From: 2-01-FULL-49-22 sp964639445
GTDB lineage: Bacteria; Patescibacteriota; Saccharimonadia; Saccharimonadales; UBA10212
Direction of reading: 5' to 3'
Assembly: GCA_964639445.1 (NCBI GenBank)
Contig: CAZXDA010000002.1
Location: 1 to 37,645 of the forward strand
Length of the DNA stretch: 37,645 bases
In this document: positions 14,720-23,000 of the stretch, piece after piece
Numbering within the stretch: position 1 is the first letter of the stretch
How the letters are laid out: every line of letters begins with the position of its first letter
The notes under the pieces: generated by a model
Seen by the model: only the letters and a program-made list of their open reading frames with translations
Databases searched by the model: none
What the model was told of the DNA's origin: nothing
Program-made: the position numbers and the translations under genes

Positions 14720-15730
14720 ATGAGAGTGGAGAAAACGGATGTAAGTCCGACTAGAATTAAACTTGTGATTTCGGCTGATACCGCCGACCTTGGACCAATC
14801 AAACAGCACACTTTGGCGCATTTTAGGCACACGGTAAAGGTGCCTGGCTTTAGAGCTGGCACGGCACCAATGGCTCTGATTGAGAAGCATGTTGAGCAGC
14901 GGCTATTGCTTGATGAATTTATGGAGCATGCGCTTAACCAGTTATACGGTCAAGCGGTGCAGCAGGAAAATTTGCGGCCGGTCGGCCAGCCGAACGTCCA
15001 GATTAAAAAGTTCGTACCTTTTAGTGATATGGGAATCGAAGTCGAGACAGATACTATCGGTAAAATTACACTGCCCGACTACAAAAAGATAAAACTTGAG
15101 AAAAAACCAGCCAGCGCGACTATCAAAGACGTTAACCAGGTCATTAAAGAGTTGAAGCAGAATTTAGTTGAGCAGAAAAAAGCCGATAAGACTATAAAAG
15201 TTGATGATGCTTTTGCCGCTAAAATTGGGCCGTTTAAGACTCTGGCTGAGCTGAAAGCTGACATTAAAAAACATCTAACCTCCCAAAAGCAGCTGGCTGC
15301 TGAGCGCGATTTTGAAAATCGTCTAATTAGCGCAATTGTTGCTAAATCGAAAGTAGAGATACCTGGGAGTATGATTGATGAGGATGTAGCTCGGCTAGAA
15401 GAGGAAGAAAAAAGAGACTTAGTGCTGCGTGGCCAGACATGGGAGGAGCACCTCAAAGATGAAGGAATAACGGAGCAGGAGCACCGCAACAGACAACGGC
15501 CACGCTCTGAAGAACGGATCAAGGCTGGCATCATTTTGGGTGAAATTGCTGATAAAGAGGGTATTTCGGTCGCACCTGGTGAAATCGATACCAGGATTAA
15601 ACTGCTAAAAGGCCAATACAAAGATGAACAAATGCAAGCCGAGCTTGATAAACCGCAAGCCCGCCGCGACATCGAAGCCCGCCTGCTTACCGAAAAGACA
15701 GTCGCCAAGCTCACCGATTACGCTAGTTAA
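14720..15730 (+). CDS. tig: Trigger factor lacking the PPIase domain
   Basis: Ribosome-associated chaperone that shields nascent chains at the exit tunnel. The 336-aa protein has the N-terminal ribosome-binding domain with the signature loop as GFRAGTAP at residues 43-50. In E. coli numbering this replaces Lys46 and Lys48 of GFRKGK by Ala and Thr, changing the FRK contact motif. After about residue 145 the sequence goes straight from DVNQVIKELKQNL to VDDAFAAKIGPFKTLAELK, which is normally the start of the C-terminal chaperone arms. The roughly 80-90-residue FKBP-like PPIase domain is therefore absent, matching the short length (usual 430-450). The C-terminal helical arms are intact. clpP follows with its own regulated promoter; tig-clpP adjacency is common in bacteria. 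Confidence 0.9.
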   Translation: MRVEKTDVSPTRIKLVISADTADLGPIKQHTLAHFRHTVKVPGFRAGTAPMALIEKHVEQRLLLDEFMEHALNQLYGQAVQQENLRPVGQPNVQIKKFVPFSDMGIEVETDTIGKITLPDYKKIKLEKKPASATIKDVNQVIKELKQNLVEQKKADKTIKVDDAFAAKIGPFKTLAELKADIKKHLTSQKQLAAERDFENRLISAIVAKSKVEIPGSMIDEDVARLEEEEKRDLVLRGQTWEEHLKDEGITEQEHRNRQRPRSEERIKAGIILGEIADKEGISVAPGEIDTRIKLLKGQYKDEQMQAELDKPQARRDIEARLLTEKTVAKLTDYAS

Positions 15731-15731
15731 A

Positions 15732-15758
15732 TTAGCACTCTTGACCTGCGAGTGCTAA
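15732..15758. promoter_or_regulatory. CIRCE operator (HrcA binding site) of clpP
   Basis: Perfect 9-bp arms TTAGCACTC (15732-15740) and GAGTGCTAA (15750-15758) around a 9-nt spacer, identical to the consensus CIRCE layout TTAGCACTC-N9-GAGTGCTAA. It overlaps the -35 region of the clpP promoter, as expected for repression by HrcA. This predicts heat-shock control of clpP and an hrcA gene elsewhere in the genome. Confidence 0.95.
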
Positions 15759-15771
15759 TTTGTGGTACAAT
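15741..15771 (+). promoter_or_regulatory. clpP promoter (extended -10)
   Basis: TTGACC (15741-15746, inside the CIRCE spacer), a 19-nt gap, then TGG-TACAAT (-10 at 15766-15771). The -10 ends 7 nt before ATG 15779. The in-frame ATG at 15770 lies within the -10 box, so it cannot be the start. Confidence 0.75.
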
Positions 15772-15778
15772 GGAGCGT

Positions 15779-16414
15779 ATGCACAAACCACAAGCTCAGA
15801 TTTTAGTTCCAACTGTCATTGAGCAGGAAGGTCGGTTTGAGAGAGCTTATGATATTTATAGTCGCCTGCTGCGCGACCGCGTTGTCTTTTTGGGCGGACC
15901 GATTGACGAGCATACCGCCAACCTTGTAATCGCCCAGATGCTTTTTTTGGAAAACGAAAATCCTGAAAAAGACATTATCTTTTATATCAACTCACCCGGC
16001 GGCAGCGTTTATGACGGCCTGGCCATTATTGACACCATGAATTACGTAAAGTGCGATATTCAGACGGTAGGTATAGGTATGCAGGCCAGTATGGGGGCTG
16101 TTCTTTTAAGCAACGGCACTAAAGGCAAGCGTTTGATTTTGCCAAACTCCAAAACTATGATTCACCAGCCGTGGAGCAGCGGCCGCGAGCGCACATCTGT
16201 TACAGAGCTAGAAATTACATTACGTGAAATGCAGGATATTAAAAAGAGACTGATTGAAATTTTGACTAAAAACACCGGCCAGACATACGAAAAAATCGAG
16301 AAGGACGCTGACCGCGACTTTTGGATGACAGCCGAAGACTCTAAAAAATACGGCCTGGTAGACAAAGTGATAGACACCCGCAAAGCTGCCCTCAAAAAGC
16401 CAACCCTGGTTTAG
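15779..16414 (+). CDS. clpP: ATP-dependent Clp protease proteolytic subunit
   Basis: Serine protease that forms the tetradecameric ClpP chamber and works with a Clp ATPase to degrade damaged and regulated proteins. From ATG 15779 the protein is 211 aa. The catalytic triad is visible: Ser104 in GMQASMGA, His129 in MIHQPW, and Asp in the DADRDFWM motif near 176-181. YINSPGGSVYDG (oxyanion-hole strand) and LPNSKTMIHQ are typical. The start at 15779 is chosen because upstream in-frame starts (15752, 15770) overlap the CIRCE/-10 region. Control by HrcA follows from the CIRCE operator. It lies upstream of rpoB with a 189-nt gap. Confidence 0.96.
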   Translation: MHKPQAQILVPTVIEQEGRFERAYDIYSRLLRDRVVFLGGPIDEHTANLVIAQMLFLENENPEKDIIFYINSPGGSVYDGLAIIDTMNYVKCDIQTVGIGMQASMGAVLLSNGTKGKRLILPNSKTMIHQPWSSGRERTSVTELEITLREMQDIKKRLIEILTKNTGQTYEKIEKDADRDFWMTAEDSKKYGLVDKVIDTRKAALKKPTLV

Positions 16415-16603
16415 TTGATAATTCTACAACATTTTTTTTAGTTTTACTCCTTGATTCTTCACTGTCCATTCTATATCCTTGAAGGCAAGAAGTAGTGTAC
16501 TTTGGTGTTATTTTTTGTGCACCTAATGTAGTGGGCTTCGCTAAAAGCGATAAATTGGCAAAAATTATAATTATATAGATACCTAACAAGGGGAGTGTAG
16601 CTT
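16415..16603 (+). promoter_or_regulatory. Leader/promoter region of rpoB
   Basis: AT-rich 189-nt gap without a gene. It holds a T8 run (16431-16438) that could weakly end clpP transcripts, a possible promoter TTGATT (16452-16457)-17 nt-TATCCT (16475-16480), a small perfect hairpin TCGCT-AAA-AGCGA (16538-16550), an AT-rich block with TATAAT (16566-16571), and a Shine-Dalgarno site AAGGGGAG (16588-16595). Unlike the leaderless-looking genes nearby, rpoB therefore has a real 5' leader. Exact promoter choice is uncertain. Confidence 0.5.
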
Positions 16604-19600
16604 TTGCGGCAGTACTTTACCAAAACAGACACTGTTTTAAATCCGCCAGATTTAGTCTCGCATCAAAGTAGTTCCTTTTCATGGTTTGTGAAAGAGGGGC
16701 TGGGAGAGCTATTTGAAGAAGTTAATCCAATTGATGATTATACCGGTACTAAATTATCCTTAAGCTTTAAAAAATACCATTTTGACGTGCCTAAGCTGAC
16801 AGAAGCCGAGGCGCATGAGAACAATGTTAGCTATGAAGCGCCGCTGAAGGCAGTGGTCGAACTGACCAATAAAGTTACTGGCGAAGTTAGAGAGCAGGAA
16901 ATTTATCTTGGCGATTACCCGTGGATGACTACCCGCGGTACATTTATTATTAATGGCGCTGAACGGGTGGTGGTTAGCCAGCTGATTCGTTCAGCTGGCG
17001 TTTTCTTTACGGCCGAACCGCACGGCACAATAAGTCTTTATGGCGCTAAAGTTATCCCAACACGCGGTGCGTGGCTGGAGTTCGAGACAGCCAGTGGCGG
17101 CGCTATGTACGTCAAAATTGACCGCAAACGCAAGATTCCCGTCACCACTCTGCTGCAAGCACTGGGACTGACAAAAGAACAGATTAAAGAAGCTTTTGCC
17201 CATGTTGACCAGGGAGAGGTCAATTATATTGATGCTACATTGGAAAAAGACCCAGCCCACAGCGCCAACGAAGCCTTAATTGAGGTTTACCGCCGCTTGC
17301 GTCCGGGCGATCTGGCCACCGTTGATAATGCCCGTTCCATGCTGGATAACATGCTTTATAACTATAAGCGCTTTGATTTTGGCCGTGTTGGCCGCTACAA
17401 AATTAACAAACGGCTTGATATGGATGTGCCAAATACCATCAAAAACCGCGTGGTGCGCATAGACGATCTTAAGGCTATCATCGCGGAAATTATCAGGCTC
17501 AATAACACTCAGGAACCGGCCGATGAAATCGATTCATTAGCTAACCGCCGCGTAAAACTGGTGGGTGAGCTGGTGCAGCGTCAGTTTAGAATCGGACTGT
17601 TGCGCATGGAGCGCAATGCCAAAGACCGCATGAGTATGAGCGAAATCGAGACGGTTACGCCAGCCCAACTGATTAATGCCCGACCAGTGGTGGCAGCGGT
17701 GCGCGAGTTTTTTGCCTCAAGTCAGCTTTCACAGTTTATGGATCAAGTTAATCCGCTTTCCGAGCTGGCGCATAAGCGCCGTTTAAGCTCTATGGGGCCG
17801 GGTGGCTTAAGCCGGGAAAGGGCCGGCTTTGAGGTTAGAGACGCGCACGCCACCCATTATGGCCGCATTTGCCCCGTGGAAACACCGGAAGGCGCCAATA
17901 TCGGCCTGGTGCTTAATTTGGCCAGTTACGCGCGTATTGACGAATACGGCTTTATAGAAACACCCTACCGCAGGGTTATTAATGCCGTTACACCTCGTGA
18001 GGCTACTGGTCATATTGCGGCGGTTAACCTAGAAAACGAGCGCGGCACGGTGATCGTTAAGGCCGGCGCCACCATTACGCCGGCGGCTGGCAAAAAACTA
18101 GCGGCTATCAAAAGTCAAAAAACCTGGCCGGTTAAAGCTAAGGTTACAGACGAGATTGTCTATCTTGATGCCGACGAAGAAGAACGAGCCATTATTGCCG
18201 GTGGCGGTAATGAAATTGATGAGCGCGGTTATTTTGTGGGATCGCGCGTCAGCGCCCGCGTACGGCTAAACCCCGGAGAGGTTGATGCCAATGAGGTTAC
18301 GCATATGGATGCCGCCCGCGCGCAAACCATTGGCAGTAGCGCCGGTTTAATCCCGTTTGTCGAGAAAAACTACGTGCTGCGTTCTTTGATGGGCTCGAAC
18401 CAGCAGCGTCAGGCCGTACCACTAATTAAGCCGGAAGCGCCGATTGTGGGTACCGGTTTTGAGTCAATTGTGGCCCGCAACAGCGGCCAGATGGTTCTAG
18501 CTGAAGAAGACGGTGAAGTCATTCGCGCCGCTTCTGATCAGGTAGTGATCAAGTATAAATCAGGCAAAAGAGCCACTTATAAACCAATGCACTTTGCCCG
18601 CAGCAATGAAGGCAGCTCGATTAACCAAGTGCTAGTGGTTAACAGCGGCGATAAAGTCAAGGCCGGCCAACCCCTAATTGAGGGAATGAGCATCGCCGGT
18701 GGCGAGTTGGCGCTTGGCAAAGATTTAATGGTGGCCTTTATGCCTTGGTCAGGTTACAACTTTGAAGACGCCATTGTTATTTCTCGCCGGCTGGTAGAGG
18801 ATGACACGCTGACCTCAATCCATATAGTGGACTACATGACAGAGGTACGCGAGACAAAATTGGGTCCGGAAATTGTGACGCGCGATATCCCTAATGTCTC
18901 GGAGGATGCACTGCGCCATCTGGATGAGGATGGTATTGTGCGGATTGGCGCTGAGGTTCATCCCGGCGACATCTTGGTTGGTAAAATTACGCCTAAAGGC
19001 GAGCAAGAACTTTCCAGTGAGGAGAGATTACTGCGAGCTATCTTTGGCGAAAAAGCTAAAGAAGTGCGTGATACTTCACAGCGCATGAGCACCGGTCGCC
19101 ACGGCAAAGTAGTTGGCGTTAAGGTTTTTAGTCGCGCTTCAGGTCATGAACTAAAAGCCGGCGTCATTATGCAAATCCAGGTGTTTGTGGCGCAAATGCG
19201 CAAGATTGCTGTTGGCGATAAATTGGGAGGGCGCCACGGCAATAAAGGTGTGATTGCCAGAATTTTGCCGGTTGAAGATATGCCGTTTACAGAAAACGGC
19301 GCACCGGTTGATATTATTCTTAACCCACTTGGCGTGCCCTCACGCATGAACATTGGGCAATTGTTTGAAACTCACTTAGGTATGGCAGTTTATGCCCTGG
19401 GCTTTAAGGTAGCCAGCCCGGCCTTTAGCGGTGTGCCGATTAAGAAGATTCAGGATTTACTAAAACAAGCCGGTCTGCCTGAAGATGGTAAGCAGCAATT
19501 ATATGACGGTCGCAGTGGCGAAGCCTTTCGCGAGCGTACTACCGTCGGCTACATGTACATTATCAAGCTTAACCACATGGTGTCTGACAAAATCCATGCT

Positions 19601-20083
19601 CGCTCCACCGGCCCTTACACTATGGTTACCCAGCAGCCACTTGGCGGTAAAGCCCAAAACGGCGGCCAGCGCTTCGGCGAGATGGAGGTGTGGGCACTGG
19701 AAGCCTATGGCGCTGCTCATACGCTGCAAGAAATGCTGACCATTAAATCTGACGATGTTTATGGCCGCGCTAAAGCTTATGAATCGATTATCAAAGGTAC
19801 TGAAATCCAGGCGCCAAAGGTGCCGGAAAGCTTTAACGTGTTGGTTAAGGAGCTGCAAGGCCTGGGACTGAAAGTTGATTTGATGGAAAAAGGCAAAGTG
19901 GTTGATGCCGAAGAGATACTAGCCGAGAACATCAAAGACGAAGCCAAGCATGCCCCGGCCATCTCGGCCGGTCAGGATATGGTTGATCAAGCAGCTGTTG
20001 TAGCGGGCGTGATGCCTGATGATATATCGCTAGCCGATGCCGGTATGATCCCGGTTGCCACCGACGAAGAGGAGGAGATTTAA
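16604..20083 (+). CDS. rpoB: RNA polymerase subunit beta
   Basis: Catalytic subunit of RNA polymerase. 1159 aa, shorter than E. coli (1342) because the lineage-specific insertions are missing. The rifampicin-pocket region (about residues 370-410) reads SSQLSQFMDQVNPLSEL then AHKRRLSSMGPGGLSRERAG, followed by HYGRICPVETPEGANIGL; compared with E. coli, Asn518 is Val, Ala532 is Ser and Leu533 is Met. The C-terminal GDKLGGRHGNKGVI and MPFTENGAPVDIILNPLGVP blocks are intact. TTG at 16604 is taken as start because AAGGGGAG lies 8 nt upstream and the protein opens with the normal N-terminal fold. The stop overlaps the rpoC start by one base (TAATG). The usual rplJ-rplL genes are not upstream; clpP is. 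Confidence 0.97.
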   Translation: MRQYFTKTDTVLNPPDLVSHQSSSFSWFVKEGLGELFEEVNPIDDYTGTKLSLSFKKYHFDVPKLTEAEAHENNVSYEAPLKAVVELTNKVTGEVREQEIYLGDYPWMTTRGTFIINGAERVVVSQLIRSAGVFFTAEPHGTISLYGAKVIPTRGAWLEFETASGGAMYVKIDRKRKIPVTTLLQALGLTKEQIKEAFAHVDQGEVNYIDATLEKDPAHSANEALIEVYRRLRPGDLATVDNARSMLDNMLYNYKRFDFGRVGRYKINKRLDMDVPNTIKNRVVRIDDLKAIIAEIIRLNNTQEPADEIDSLANRRVKLVGELVQRQFRIGLLRMERNAKDRMSMSEIETVTPAQLINARPVVAAVREFFASSQLSQFMDQVNPLSELAHKRRLSSMGPGGLSRERAGFEVRDAHATHYGRICPVETPEGANIGLVLNLASYARIDEYGFIETPYRRVINAVTPREATGHIAAVNLENERGTVIVKAGATITPAAGKKLAAIKSQKTWPVKAKVTDEIVYLDADEEERAIIAGGGNEIDERGYFVGSRVSARVRLNPGEVDANEVTHMDAARAQTIGSSAGLIPFVEKNYVLRSLMGSNQQRQAVPLIKPEAPIVGTGFESIVARNSGQMVLAEEDGEVIRAASDQVVIKYKSGKRATYKPMHFARSNEGSSINQVLVVNSGDKVKAGQPLIEGMSIAGGELALGKDLMVAFMPWSGYNFEDAIVISRRLVEDDTLTSIHIVDYMTEVRETKLGPEIVTRDIPNVSEDALRHLDEDGIVRIGAEVHPGDILVGKITPKGEQELSSEERLLRAIFGEKAKEVRDTSQRMSTGRHGKVVGVKVFSRASGHELKAGVIMQIQVFVAQMRKIAVGDKLGGRHGNKGVIARILPVEDMPFTENGAPVDIILNPLGVPSRMNIGQLFETHLGMAVYALGFKVASPAFSGVPIKKIQDLLKQAGLPEDGKQQLYDGRSGEAFRERTTVGYMYIIKLNHMVSDKIHARSTGPYTMVTQQPLGGKAQNGGQRFGEMEVWALEAYGAAHTLQEMLTIKSDDVYGRAKAYESIIKGTEIQAPKVPESFNVLVKELQGLGLKVDLMEKGKVVDAEEILAENIKDEAKHAPAISAGQDMVDQAAVVAGVMPDDISLADAGMIPVATDEEEEI

Positions 20084-23000
20084 TGATACGGACTTATAGC
20101 GGACGAGGCAGGGGTACCAATATTAGCGATTTTGACGCTGTGCGGCTAGCCATAGCCTCTCCGGAAGACATTCTGGAATGGAGTTACGGCGAGGTTACCA
20201 AACCGGAGACAATCAACTACCGCACCCAAAAACCGGAGCGCGACGGTTTGTTTGACGAGCGTATTTTTGGTCCGGTTAAAGACATTAACCCTCATGATGC
20301 CAAATATAAAGGTATTCGCAGCCGCGATATGGCAGTCGATAAACGCGGCGAAATTGTTACCCGTAGTATTGTGCGCCGCGAGCGCATGGGTCACATAAAC
20401 TTGGCCTCGCCGGTTGCCCATATCTGGTTTTTGCGCGGCGCTCCATCTGCCATGGGTCTAGTGCTTGGCATGACAGTTAAAAACTTAGAGCGAGTGGCTT
20501 ATTTTGCCAGCTATATCATAAAAGGTATTGATAAGGAGAAAAAAGATAAAGCCATAGCCGATTTTGAGGCCGAGCTTAAAGCCAAAGAGGCCAAAATCAA
20601 AGAGCGCTATGAAAAAGCTGCCGCCAAAAAAGCTGCCAATATCCGAGAGCTGGCCGAAGCCCAAACCAAGGAGCTTGAGCAACTGGCAGTTGAGGCCGAA
20701 GAATTCAGAAACCAGGCCAGCAGCTTGGAGAAGCTGAACTTACTATCTGAAACCGATTACCGCAACCTGCCAAACGAGCTGCAGTCTGCTATCAAAGTAG
20801 GTATGGGCGGGGTGGCTTTGCGCGAGCTTTTGGAAGAGATCGATCTATCCAAACTGATTAAATCTCTTTCTAAAGAGGCCGAAGAAGCTAAAGGCCAACG
20901 TAAGAAGAAAATTATGAAGCGGTTGCGGCTGCTCGAGAGCATGCACCGCGCCGGCATTAAGCCAAGCAGCATGTGTGTATCGGTTTTGCCGGTAATTCCG
21001 CCGGATCTGCGGCCTATGGTGCAACTTACTGGTGGCCGTTTTGCCACCAGCGATCTTAACGATCTTTACCGCCGGGTAATTAACCGCAATAACCGGCTTA
21101 AGAAGTTAATCGAGCTTAATGCGCCGGAAGTAATTCGCCGCAACGAGCAGCGCATGCTGCAAGAAGCAGTTGACGCACTGATTGATAATAGCAGCGCTAG
21201 ATCCGGCCGGGCGGTGGCAGCTACCGGCCAGCGCCGCCGGCTTAAGAGTTTGAGCGATATGCTGCGCGGTAAGCAAGGCCGCTTTCGCCAAAACTTGCTT
21301 GGTAAGCGGGTTGACTATTCCGGCCGCAGCGTAATTGTGTCTGGTCCAGAACTTAAGATGCACCAGTGTGGTATACCCAAGGCTATGGCGCTGGAGCTGT
21401 TTAAGCCGTTTGTAATCGGCCATTTAATTGACGCTGAACTGGCTCATAACATTCGTAGCGCCACCCGCATGATTGAGGCCAGCGAAGGCGTTGTTTGGGA
21501 CGCGCTGGATGAGGTCATCAAAAATAAATATGTGCTTCTTAACCGTGCGCCAAGCCTGCACCGTCTTAGTATTCAAGCCTTTCAGCCGGTTTTAATTGAA
21601 GGTAAGGCGATTCAGCTGCACCCGCTGGTTTGTAAAGGTTTTAATGCCGACTTTGACGGCGACCAAATGGCTGTTCATCTGCCACTGGCTGACTCTGCCC
21701 AAGATGAGGCGCACGAAATTATGGTTTCCAGTAAGAACCTGCTTAAACCTGCCGATGGCTCGCCGATTTTGCATGTTTCGCAGGATATTGTTCTTGGCTG
21801 CTATTATCTGACATACCAGCGTCCAGGTATGGACTCGGAAAAGCCGCGCCTATTTGACAGCTTAGACGAGGCTTTGTTTGCCTTTGAGCAAGGCAAATTA
21901 AAACTGCAATCACCTATAAAAGTTGTCTTTAGGGGGCAGCTCCGCGAAACAACGCTTGGCCGCCTGCTTTTTAATGAGATTTTCCCAGAGGATTTTCCAT
22001 TCCAAAACGAGCCAATGACTAGTAAGAAACTAGATAGGGTAATGAGTCTGACATACCAAAAATACGGCCAGGAGGAAACAGCCCGCATTGCCGATGACTT
22101 AAAGAATCTGGGTTTTAGCTACGCTACCTTCTCGGGCACCTCCATTGGCATGGAAGATTTCCAAGATATTAGGGGCTTGCGCCAGATTGTATCTGACGGC
22201 GAAAAAAGAGCAGCTGAAATTTCTAAGCAATTTAATGAAGGCTTTATCACGGATGATGAGCGCTACCGTTTGACCGTCGAAACATGGACCAATGTTGACG
22301 CTCAAGTTGAGAAAGCGCTGGCCGAGCAGTTTGCCACCGAAGATAATACGATGTCTATCGCTGTGGCATCCGGTGCCCGTGGTAACATCAACCAAATGAA
22401 AATGTCTGTTGGCATGTTGGGCACTTTTGCTGATGCTACCGGGCACGCTATTGAGCTGCCAGTGCGCTCTAACTACAAAAATGGTCTTGACCCGCTAGAG
22501 TACTTTGCGGCCACTCGTGGTACACGCAAATCGTTAGTTGATATTGCCCTGCGCACTGCTGATTCCGGTTATCTTACTCGCCGCTTGGTTGATGTTGCTC
22601 AAGATGTTTTTACGGTTGATGTTGATGATGACGATCCGGGTTTTACTGTCTATCGGTCAGATTCGGAAGTTATTGGTACCAGCTTTGGTGCGCGCCTGGA
22701 AGGCCGCTACGTGGCTGAAGGTGTCAAAAAACACCTTAAGCGTGGGCAGTTGATTACACATGATATTGCGCAAGCGATTGAGTCGGATACATCTGTTGAG
22801 AGAGTAAAAATTATGAGCGTTTTATCCTGCACTATGTCTCGCGGTATAGCCCGCAAATCATATGGTATTGATCTGGCTACCGGTGAACTGGTGGCTTCGG
22901 ACCATCCAATCGGCGTGATTGCCGCCCAAAGCATTGGCGAGCCGGGCACGCAACTGTCTTTGGACTCCAAACACCGCGCCGGTGCAGTCACTGCCGGTGA

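Noticed and set aside
15079..15714. Long open frame antisense to tig (211 aa) and similar long antisense frames elsewhere
   Set aside because: Ser/Leu-rich composition and exact overlap with a conserved gene mark them as shadow frames.
15752..15778. Upstream in-frame starts for clpP at 15752 and 15770
   Set aside because: They lie within the CIRCE arm and the -10 box, and the added residues do not belong to ClpP.
16431..16438. T8 run after clpP as an intrinsic terminator
   Set aside because: No convincing GC stem precedes it; only a 4-bp GTTG/CAAC pairing is possible.
16441..16490. Possible degenerate heptamers (TTGATTC TTCACTG TCCATTC) in the rpoB leader
   Set aside because: Only three poorly matching units; not distinguishable from chance AT-rich sequence.
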